Shown here: positions 13,401-22,000 of the stretch, piece by piece
How the letters are laid out: each line of letters begins with the position of its first letter
Position numbering within the stretch: the stretch's first letter is position 1
From: Helopsaltes ochotensis
Lineage: Eukaryota; Chordata; Aves; Passeriformes; Locustellidae
Direction: 5' to 3'
DNA length: 64,000 nucleotides
NCBI GenBank assembly: GCA_013400155.1
Contig: VXBM01000043.1
Coordinates: 1,527,900 to 1,591,899, forward strand
Program-made: the position numbers and the translations under genes
The notes under the pieces: model-generated
Told to the model about the DNA's origin: nothing
What the model saw: the letters and a program-made list of their open reading frames with translations, nothing else
Databases searched by the model: none

Positions 13401-13723
13401 ATTGATTTCAAAAGATCTGTTGAATGAAATATGTCTTGGTGATTTTTTATTAAAATAAGATTTAACTAAGTGTGTTTTATTTTTAAAGCTGCCTACCTCT
13501 GCAGCACCATGAAGTCATCATGCCAACCCTGCTGTTATGGGGAGAAAGAGATGCGTTTATGGAAGTTGAGATGGCAGAAATTACAAGGATTTATGTTAAA
13601 AATCACTTCAGATTAACTATTTTGTCCGAAGCCAGTCATTGGCTCCAGCAGGATCAACCTGACATAGTGAACAAGTTGATATGGACCTTTCTTAAGGAAG
13701 AGACAAAAAGAAAAAGAGAATGA
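1337..13723 (+). CDS. EPHX4: EPHX4, epoxide hydrolase 4 (5'-partial, exons 2-7)
   Basis: Alpha/beta-hydrolase-fold epoxide hydrolase of the EPHX3/EPHX4 branch. Family members hydrate epoxides; the physiological substrate of EPHX4 is not settled. Six exons join in frame (86+158+129+104+149+235 nt) to give 286 residues plus stop. The human protein is 362 residues, so about 77 N-terminal residues, including the membrane anchor, are encoded by an exon upstream of the window. Visible motifs are the oxyanion HGFPEFW (visible residues 23-29), the nucleophile Asp92 in GHDWGG, the lid tyrosine Tyr204 in NHYR, the charge-relay Asp230 in WGERDAF and the His259 in EASHW. With an offset of 77 these fall at 169, 281, 307 and 336, as I recall them for human EPHX4. 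Nothing suggests a pseudogene. Only the 5' end is missing. Confidence 0.96.
1423..4825 (+). other. EPHX4 intron 2
   Basis: 3.4-kb intron ending in a long pyrimidine run and ttag at 4822-4825. A slightly GC-richer patch lies at about 4490-4620. I recognise no gene or repeat; the open frames here on both strands are short and show no family similarity. Confidence 0.7.
4826..4983 (+). CDS. EPHX4: EPHX4 exon 3
   Basis: 158 nt. Completes the Trp codon, then YSWRHQLREFKSEYRVVALD and LRGYGETDAP, the strand-turn region typical of epoxide hydrolases (RGYGxSD). Ends after the first base of a Gly codon, with donor gtacgt. Confidence 0.96.
4984..6982 (+). other. EPHX4 intron 3
   Basis: 2.0-kb intron. 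Contains a short (TA)n run at about 5058-5073 and an A-run at about 5443-5458. I recognise no gene or transposon. Confidence 0.7.
6983..7111 (+). CDS. EPHX4: EPHX4 exon 4 (nucleophile exon)
   Basis: 129 nt. Encodes the nucleophile elbow: GYNKCVLIGHDWGGMIAW, where the Asp of GHDWGG is the catalytic nucleophile. It then encodes the AICYPEMVTKLIVVNFPHP segment. Acceptor gtag, donor gtaagt. Confidence 0.97.
7112..9143 (+). other. EPHX4 intron 4
   Basis: 2.0-kb AT-rich intron ending in tttcag. I recognise no repeat, gene or RNA in it. Confidence 0.7.
9144..9247 (+). CDS. EPHX4: EPHX4 exon 5
   Basis: 104 nt encoding the start of the cap domain: EYILRHPSQLIKSGYYFFFQ, then MPWFPEFMFTLNDFK. Ends in phase 0 with donor gtgagc. 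Confidence 0.95.
9248..10137 (+). other. EPHX4 intron 5, with a GC-rich segment
   Basis: 0.9-kb intron. About 9430-9930 is clearly GC-richer than its flanks and holds an AATAAA at 9875-9880. It may be part of an old LTR or another transposon, but I cannot name a family. Confidence 0.6.
10138..10286 (+). CDS. EPHX4: EPHX4 exon 6 (lid tyrosine exon)
   Basis: 149 nt encoding VLKSLFTSQATGIGRKGCR, then the lid helix with YLYVFSQPGALTGPINHYR. The final Tyr is the presumed epoxide-polarising lid residue. Ends after two bases of a Ser codon, with donor gtcagt. Confidence 0.95.
10287..13488 (+). other. EPHX4 intron 6
   Basis: 3.2-kb intron. It holds a GC-moderate patch at about 10316-10480, a G/T-only-like tract at 10816-10951 and a GC-rich islet at about 11600-11870, each discussed separately. 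The remainder is AT-rich with nothing recognised. Confidence 0.65.
10816..10951 (+). repeat. GT-rich low-complexity tract (TTTTG/TTTGG)n
   Basis: About 136 bases made almost entirely of G and T, in irregular TTTTG, TTTGG and TTG units. The opposite strand is therefore almost pure C and A. Open frames across it on both strands are low-complexity artefacts. Confidence 0.85.
13489..13723 (+). CDS. EPHX4: EPHX4 exon 7 (terminal coding exon)
   Basis: 235 nt. Completes Ser, then CLPLQHHEVIMPTLLLWGE, with RDAFMEVEMAEITRIYVKN and the EASHWLQQDQPDIVNKL segment. It supplies the charge-relay Asp and the catalytic His. The stop is TGA at 13721-13723, and the tail is basic (TKRKRE). Confidence 0.96.
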
Positions 13724-14420
13724 CTGTTTGTACATGTTTTAAGGGGTCTAATTAAAAGCTCTTTGGATTTAAAACCTAATTGTTATCAGGGCCATATTTC
13801 CAGCCTGCCTTCTATTTTGAGCTCTGTTAGAGAAAAGTGTTTTCATTGTACTGTACATTTGGACACTAATCGTACAGCTAAAAGAAGTGAGTATGAGAAT
13901 ATATGATACCAACATTGGTTTTACTTGTATACTTGTATTTTGCACATAAAAACACCTGCCTTAAAATACATATGTATTTGTACAGAAAGAAAATCATGGA
14001 AAGTTGCTTGGTTTTGTTTTCTCCCTTGCTTTACAGTTTTAATGTGTGGTGCCTTTTACAAATTTATAATGAAACAATAGAGTGGTGCCATACTGAAGAA
14101 AGTCACAAGTTTTCATTCTAGATTTGCCTGAATTTTTTTAATGTATTTTATCATTAAATAGTAATTAACTCTTTTTATCTATATTTTAGCATATTGAACG
14201 ATTAAAAATTTTCTGGGTACGTTTCTAGTCTTCAAGTGAATAATGATCTGTATCTTGTTGTATTGTTGAATGCAGCTGCTTTGTGCAATGTGTTTTTCTT
14301 TCTTGACTAAAAAATGGGAAACCTGTACACTCTACATGTCTGAATAAGAAGAATGGAAAATTAAGATATAACATGTATCAAATCCACCTCTGTCTAATAA
14401 AATGCAACTTATATGACTCC
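13724..14420 (+). other. EPHX4: EPHX4 3' UTR
   Basis: AT-rich sequence after the stop. A canonical AATAAA at 14396-14401 (context tctaataaaatgc) is the best polyadenylation signal. A weaker ATTAAA lies near 13752. The transcript end is inferred. Confidence 0.6.
14396..14401 (+). terminator. EPHX4: Putative EPHX4 polyadenylation signal
   Basis: AATAAA about 670 bases after the stop codon, the last canonical hexamer before the BTBD8 CpG block. Confidence 0.55.
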
Positions 14421-15289
14421 CTTTACTTTATCTGACTTCCTATGGAGAGATTTGCTGAAGCTAAGAACTGGGTCTGAACAGCTGGAGTGTCTGGTCTGGT
14501 ATTCAGCCTGGACACTCATGCTATGATTGTTGTCATTTCTTGAAAATAATGCCTCATTGTTGGCATTATCCTTCCTGTGTCAGCAACTACTGTTCTTGTT
14601 TCCAAGAACTGCTGCCAAGTTTCTGTGTTTATAGGAGGAAGAGGCACAGTGATTATGGACACAAAGGGTAGAATTGACTTGTGTGTGACGGCAGGGGAGA
14701 AGAAAACTATGCTAACTGCAAAGGGAAGAGAAGCCAAAATATGAGACCACAGAATAGGTGTCACCTGCCAGTCAGGTTTCTAAAGCCTCCCTCTCCACCT
14801 GCGGGGCAATCACAGTGCCCTGCAATCAAAGGTGAAATCACATCCCCACACTGCCATGGGTGTCATCTCTTCTGAGCCGCTGTGTCCCACTCGGGTACCG
14901 GGTGCAGGCCCTGCTCAGGGTTACCCTCGCAAGGAAGGACCAAGCGGTGCTGTCTGCCCAGCATTAGCTCGTGGCTGGAGGCCTGCTCTCATCCTCTTCT
15001 CCAAATCCCAGAAGAGTCTCCTCAGGATCATGACAATGGTGTTGAACTTGCCTCCTTACACCCACCACTGGTACCTGCCTTGCAAGCATTTTTCCCTGAA
15101 TACTTTCAGCACTTACCAACTTAAATGGTTATGTGTTTCTCTTACTTACACTATGAAGCTGGAAAGGCTCTCCTTTGTCGCAGGATGTGGCACAGAGAGA
15201 CTTCTATCCCCTTTCAGCAGTTTTGCTCTGGCAAGACAGCCAGTGCTGGGGAGTACGGATTTTCCTGCGGAGCACTGGCTGGCTGGAAG
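14402..15289. other. EPHX4-BTBD8 intergenic spacer
   Basis: About 0.9 kb of ordinary composition between the EPHX4 polyadenylation signal and the GC-rich BTBD8 promoter block. Nothing recognised. Confidence 0.6.
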
Positions 15290-15320
15290 CTGCAGCCCGC
15301 TTCCTTCCCTGCGGCCCTGC

Positions 15321-15485
15321 GGCAGGGACACACGGCAGGGGCACAGGGCAGGGACAAAAGGCAGGGACACAGGGCAGGGACACACGGCAGAGCCACAGGG
15401 CAGGGGCACGGCAGGGGCACGGCAGGGGCACAGGGCAGGGGCACAGGGCAGGGGCACAGGGCAGGGGCACAGGGCAGGGGAACGC
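15321..15485 (+). repeat. 13-bp G-rich minisatellite
   Basis: About 13 tandem copies of a unit close to GGCAGGGGCACAG. Units 7 and 8 are 11 bp long (GGCAGGGGCAC), unit 6 is the most diverged, and the last four full units are identical or nearly so. Regularly spaced GGG/GGGG runs on the + strand could support G-quadruplexes. It lies about 120 bases upstream of the assembly gap. Confidence 0.93.
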
Positions 15486-15602
15486 CGGGCCCCGCGCACG
15501 AGGGCGCTACGCTCGGGGGCGCGGCGGGAACAGCCCTCAGCGGGGCGGCAGGGGGCGCCCTCCCGGCGGCACGCGCGCTCCATGGGCCGAGGCCCCGCCC
15601 CA

Positions 15603-15973
15603 NNNNNNNNNNNNNNNNNNNNNNNNNNNNNNNNNNNNNNNNNNNNNNNNNNNNNNNNNNNNNNNNNNNNNNNNNNNNNNNNNNNNNNNNNNNNNNNNNN
15701 NNNNNNNNNNNNNNNNNNNNNNNNNNNNNNNNNNNNNNNNNNNNNNNNNNNNNNNNNNNNNNNNNNNNNNNNNNNNNNNNNNNNNNNNNNNNNNNNNNNN
15801 NNNNNNNNNNNNNNNNNNNNNNNNNNNNNNNNNNNNNNNNNNNNNNNNNNNNNNNNNNNNNNNNNNNNNNNNNNNNNNNNNNNNNNNNNNNNNNNNNNNN
15901 NNNNNNNNNNNNNNNNNNNNNNNNNNNNNNNNNNNNNNNNNNNNNNNNNNNNNNNNNNNNNNNNNNNNNNNNN
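15603..15973. other. Assembly gap (371 N)
   Basis: Run of N inside the BTBD8 CpG block. From the exon remnant immediately after it, the gap must hide the BTBD8 start codon and most of exon 1. Confidence 0.99.
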
Positions 15974-16003
15974 GGCCGAGCAGCTCCGGCGGGACCTCGA
16001 CAG
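15974..16003 (+). CDS. BTBD8: BTBD8 exon 1 (3' remnant)
   Basis: The last 30 nt of exon 1 emerge from the gap and encode AEQLRRDLD plus two bases of Arg, with donor gtgggc. This matches the EQL..DL segment just before BTB1 in mammalian BTBD8. Confidence 0.8.
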
Positions 16004-19000
16004 GTGGGCGCGGGGCGGCGGCCGAGCGGGGGCGGCCCCGGGCGGGGCGGAGACACGCGGTAACGGTGCCGTCCCGCAGGCTGCTGGCGGAGGGGACCCA
16101 CTCCGACGTGACCTTCCGAGTAGGCGGCGAGGAGGTGCGGCTGCACCGGGCGGTGCTGCTGGCGCGGGCGCCGCTGGTCTGCGAAGACCTGGCGGGGGGG
16201 CAGCTGCGGCTGGACGGCATGGAACCCGCGGAGTTACGGCAGTTCCTGCGGTGAGTGCGCGGCCGCGGCAGGATTGATGGGCTGGCCCCGGCACCACCTC
16301 TCTTGTCTCCTGCCTCTTCTTTTTTCCCAGCGCCAGCACCTGTTTTAAAGCTTTTCCCATTCAAGGCGGTACCATCACAGACTTCCTGCAGAGTTTGCAG
16401 AGGACTTTTCTGTAATTTCTTTTCTTTTCCTCTGCCTTTGTCCTTCTGCTGATAGCACATGGCAATGCTCTCCACCTTAGCGTGCATTTTTTATAAAGGA
16501 CGCGTGTTAGAAAAACAGAAAAAACCAGCAAAGAACCTTTGAGATTGTCTGTGCGTACTAAAACCCTTTTTGGCTAGATTCACAGATGAAAACAGCAAAT
16601 AAAACCCACTGTCAGCTCATATTTTAAAGAGTTATGGATGTAGGAATCTAGGAGAAGTTCAGCAAGTTAGATGGAAATGTATTAAGTTCAAAACTCATCT
16701 CTCGAGTCCTAGTGGACCATGGGCCTAGTGAACCAAACACAGCATAGCTTTGATGCAAAGTGGGATCCCCAAGGGAGATGTGTGGGCTGGCTGCTCCCCA
16801 GGGGCTAGTGCAAGGGCCAGCATGTTTTTGCACTGCCAGCCATTTTCCCATTGGCACATATGCAACATCTCTCATGTCTTGCTCCAAACCTTAGGTGAGT
16901 TACATGAGGGGTGTTGGCTGGTGCTGCCACCAGACCTTGCAATCCTCCTTCTTACAAGTTCCTCTAATCCTGTTTTCAAAGAACTGCTTTTCTCTAACAA
17001 AGCTGTGGTGGTGCCACCTACTTTCCCTAAAAAAGAGTTGGTATTAGAGCCGATCAGCATTTACAGGAATGCACCCAGGAGTAAAGTGGTAGAAAGAAAT
17101 CATTTTGGGATTTCACATAAATTCAGGATGTGCCTAGAAATTGTAGGTACTTTCAGGCTCCTGAGATTGTTGCCACCAGCAACTGGATGGTGTTGCAGTT
17201 TTAAAGTTTAGGGCTTGAAACACAACCTAATTATGAAAGAAATCTTTCTGAACCTAGAGTAGTATCTGAAACATAGAATCCTTGTAGTGGAGCAGGTTGT
17301 TTACCAGCATTTTTGGGTTGCTGCTGCAGCCTGGTAGGAACATTAGCAAAACAAGTAGTAAGAAACAAAACAGCATGTGTTTTGTCTTGTATTTTTTCCT
17401 CATTCCAGTGTTACTATGATATCATTAATTTCTTTCACATTCATGTAAGTGGTGTTACAGATGTATTTCATGGAGAAGCATGATAATGCAATTTTTAAAA
17501 AATCAAATTAATTTTGAAATAATTATTCTGAATAATTATTTATATACTGTTATATCAGAGGTTTGTATTCCTAATGGTAAATACTTAATATGTCACTGAT
17601 ATTTCCTTTCAATTTTGTCTGGGTTTGCTATAAGGCAAGGAATGATGTCTGGAGTCCTGCATGTTCTCCAAAAAGCGTGGTATTGGAAAACACCTTTAAA
17701 CTCAGGTCAACTAATTGTAAAGCTCGTGTCATTTCACAGTGAGTTTAGAATCTTCAAATGAGCCTCCTCATATGTTCTAAGCTGTGTATGAAGTTTTTTT
17801 TTTTTGAAAATATCTTTTTTTTTTTTTAACTTAGTCTTTGGTGCTTTTTAACCTAGCACATTCTGTAGAGATTCGTGCTTACAGAGTGCACTGAAGTTTA
17901 ACAATTAACTCATTTGGACTAAAGAAAGGATTGGTTGAAAAGAGCCTAGCCTAATCCATTGTTCCAATGATCAAGTAGTATCAATGACTGTTGAAACTCA
18001 GTGTTTCTTATTGTTAAGATGCCAATTTATTAGATCTTTTGCACTAGTAAGTGCAAAACAGTGCCTTCAATTAGAGCTTTAGTTTTACTGGAAGCCAGCC
18101 TAGTTCTTGGAGCATGTGAACTGCCACGATGAGTTGTAACAGAGACCTGTAGCTGCAGCTGAGTTCCTGAGAGAAAGTTGTCTTCTACAAAAGTTCTGGT
18201 TTCTTGTATATCTGGACAGTGGAATACTAGTAATAGTAGTGCAGAGTTCATCAAAGCTATAAACAAAATCTCATTCCTTTTCCTGTTTGTATTCAGCTTT
18301 GCTTTTATTTTCCTGAGTAAAAATTCTCTTTCCATGGGGATTTGGAGACTATTTTCTCACGAGCTATATCTGGCCTGCATCTCAGTGAGGCACACTTCCT
18401 TTGGGCCTCTGTCTCTCTTCATCAGGAGAGATGAAATGGGCTACGTGTCACTTGTGTGCTGAAGGCTGTGCAGCTCCTCTTGCCTCCTCTTTTGAGCAGG
18501 AGATAGGGCATAGGAAACTTCTCGCTGATCTTTCTGCATAGCCTCAGCACAAAGTAGATAAGCAACGAAGCAGTGCTTCATTTCCCTCTGTGCACTTGGA
18601 CTATCTGAGGACACCAGGAAGAAACTTCTGGTCCCCAGATGTGCAGCATCCATCTTGTAGACTCTACACACCCTACGTTTTTGCCTGGTGAAGTTAATGT
18701 AATATTGACTCTGCCCTCCGATAGCCTTCTGTCATTCTTCAGGACACAACTAGAAAAATGCCAACAGTTGCAAGTACATTGATGGCTGGAGATGACTGCC
18801 TAGGCAGGGTTCTGCAGGGTTCTGCCTCAAGAAGAGAAACTTAGCATCCCTGAAGAACGGCTGTCACAGATCATTACTGTCTTGCCTGCTGAGAGGCAAA
18901 GTGCTTTTTATTTTCTCTTGCAGTTGGACAAAATATTGCTTTAGCAACAAAAATCTAGATATTCTCTCTTAATATTTCTATTAGAGGGGTCTGATACAAG

Positions 19001-22000
19001 GAAGGACAGAGAAGGACCTAATGACAGTGACAGCCAGTTAAAAAGCAATAAAAACAATCAAATACAAAGGAATACGATTGTCATTGTGGCATTTACTGCC
19101 ACAGGGGTTGGTTTGGAATACCAGCAGTTGATTCAAAGTCAACCAGCCAAGCCTTCGGCCGTGTTATGCTTGTAGAATTCTGTATCAGGCAGGACAAGGA
19201 TGCTACATCTCACTTAAGTGCAAGCAGAAACCTTTTAGAAGGCAAAGTCTAGACAGCATGATGGCAATAATTTATTTCTGTAGACTCTATGTATGGGCAC
19301 CTTTCCTTTGTATAAAAAATCCTCAGCTATAGTAACTGCTATGAATAAAACAGATACCCTATCCCATTGTTCCGTTTCATCTGCCACCTGGCCATTCCTC
19401 TTGCAAACTCATTGTTGCTCATGTCTGTCAGATTGTTTTCTGTGAGCAGGGAAAAAAAACCCGAGCCATAAGGTGGGGTACCTGTTAAAATTATACAGCA
19501 TCATACTGACACTACAGAACGTGATGGCTTAGCACTATTTCCAGCGTGATATTCTCTTGCGTGTGAGGGTTTTCATAAACGAGTTACACGAAATAGGATG
19601 TTTGTGAATATTTGTTCTTTAAATACAATTCCCAGTTAGAGTTCCCCTAGATAACACTGTACTACAAAGTGGTGAAAAAGGGAAATACTTCTTTAAATGA
19701 ATTGTCTATGAGTTTCTTCCTGATTGTTACATTGTCATAGTCCCTATTGTATAATGGCTGTTTTGGAGGCAACAAACCTGAGTTATGCATAGTATACTGA
19801 ACTCCTTTATGTTTATGCCTCAGCAATCCTACTGTTAATATCTATGCTTGTGTATTCCCCCTAGTGGGTTATGGTTGCAGACCACTTTAGTTCAGAAGAA
19901 TAGCCTGCCTCACATGTCCTTGCAATTTTGTGGTTTATACAGACTATTCTGATATGGTCCTACCCTTTTATCCTTTTATCACTCGTGCCTGTTGATGTGC
20001 AGCCTACCATGCAAGGAGTATCTTCTATAAATGACTGATTCATGGATCTTGAAAACAAATCAGCTGCGAAAAGGGTTTTTTGTGGCACTTGCAGGTGGAT
20101 TTTCTGGCACAACTACTATTCTTTTCCCTGCATTAAGACATAAGCGAATCAGCAGTACAACTGAAAAAAATCATCCCTCCCAAAACAACTAAAATTAGCA
20201 AACCTTGCCCTACAAATGTGGCAATATGGGAGATGTGATGTGAGTGTCTTAAACTTTGTGAAACAATAAATCCTGAATTGTGGAAATTAAAATGCTATGT
20301 TAAAAGTTATTTCTAGTGTAATAGTGAGATGTGAGAAAGTTGAAAACAAATTATTGTAAAACAAAGTTAAGAGATTAAGGAAACTGCTCATCTGGAATAC
20401 TTAAGGTGTTTTTACTTCTTCCTACATTTGTTCTTACAACCGTATTCTCTGGTCTGTCACTATGGCACAAAGTTTTTTGTGGTTATAAATACAAGCTAAG
20501 TTAGTCATTGAGAAGAATTAGACTTTACCAAGGAGGGAAATAAGGTAGAACATGAAGCTTGTATCTTAGATTTTATGCTATATCCTGTTGGGAAAAGAAA
20601 AAACTTCACCATGATGACTTATTTATTTTGATGAAAATGGGCTTTAAACACATGCCAGACAATGGCAATCTTATCTCCTTTCCACCTACATAGAAACAAT
20701 AAGTTAGTCTTTTTTCATACTGGATTTTTTTTTTTGATCCATGTTTATATCTAATCTCAGTTTCTCAGAGGCAGTTGAGTAGCTGAACTGTCAAGTCACA
20801 ATATATTCAGTAGGGGTGTCATGCTTTGGAAACATAATATCTTAATGCAATGGATTTATGCCCAAAGGAAGAAAAAAAATTGGTCTGTGAGAAAGAGTTA
20901 GAAACCTTTCACTGGGTCCATGACTGTTTAAGGGTCAGATTGTTCCGAAATGCATACCTTTCACAAGAAATTAGAAAATTTAATCAGCACCTGTGTGAGG
21001 CAGTAAAGGTGATGATGTTGCATCTCATGGGAAGAAATTCACTGAAACACTTACCTCAAGAAATCCATTAAGTTAAAACAACCATCCTGACTGCAAAAAT
21101 CAAGCATGAAGTTCTTTTACTAAATCTGAAGGGAAAAGGAAGAATGTTAAGTGGTTAGGGTAGGCTGAAGTTACGTGTAGGAAAAGCCTAACTTAGACAA
21201 TGAAGATGCACTGCTTTAGCTGTATTGCTGAAATATTTTTTCAAGTCTAGCAAGATTAAATGCAGTCCACAAGAGTATTTGCTTTAGTTGGGTTTGCTAG
21301 ACTGGGTGCATTAAAATTCTGGGCATGCAGTGGTTCAGAGGCTTCCTATATTGGTTTTATTGTATTAGTAGAAGTAAATAGATTTTGGTTTCATTTTGGT
21401 ATTTAGTTGTGGTAATTGTTTATGTGAAAATGTGTAATCTGGTGTTTCACGCATGTGCAGAAGATACTTTGGTGTTAATCTGGTTATTATGACATTCTTG
21501 TCTCTCAGCTTGAGAGGCTTGGATTTGATAGAGGGATCATTCAGTGGATAAGGAATTGGCTGGATGGTCACACTCAAAGAGTTCGAGTTGGTTGACAAGA
21601 TGCTCAGCATGAGCCAGCAATGTGCACTCGCAGCCCAGAAAGCCAGCCCTAGCCTGGGCTGCATCCAAAGCAGCATGGCCAGCACCAGAAGGTGGATGGA
21701 GGTGACTCTGCTCCTCTGGTCCACCCTCGTGAGACTCCACCTGGAGTGCTCATCCAGCTCTGGAGCTCCCAGCATTAGAAACACCTGCTGGAATGGGTAA
21801 AGAGTGGGGCAACAAAGCTGGTCAGAGGTCTGGAGCACCTCTCCCATGCAGACAGAATTGGAGTTGTTCAGCCTGGAGAAGAGAAGGCTCTGGGGATCAC
21901 CTTGTGATGATCCACCTCTATCTCACTTTAAGAAGAGATTTATAACCTTATAGAATTGTTATCTTCTGCTCTTTGGAGTACAAAACTGGGATGATACATT

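Larger units (their letters stand above)
15290..16262 (+). promoter_or_regulatory. BTBD8: BTBD8 CpG-rich promoter and first-exon block
   Basis: Very GC- and CpG-rich sequence surrounding the first BTBD8 exons and interrupted by the N gap. CpG density is high on both sides of the gap (15480-15602 and 15974-16262). By position it is the CpG-island promoter. The transcription start is not visible. Confidence 0.75.

Noticed and set aside
15321..15485. The 13-bp tandem array as a CRISPR array
   Set aside because: There are no spacers between units; it is a head-to-tail minisatellite in a vertebrate genome.
15146..16487. Long minus- and plus-strand open frames of 310-480 residues crossing the N gap
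   Set aside because: They exist only because N codons are not stops, and because the GC-rich and 13-bp-repeat sequence lacks stops. Only the BTBD8 frame on the + strand has splice sites and family similarity.
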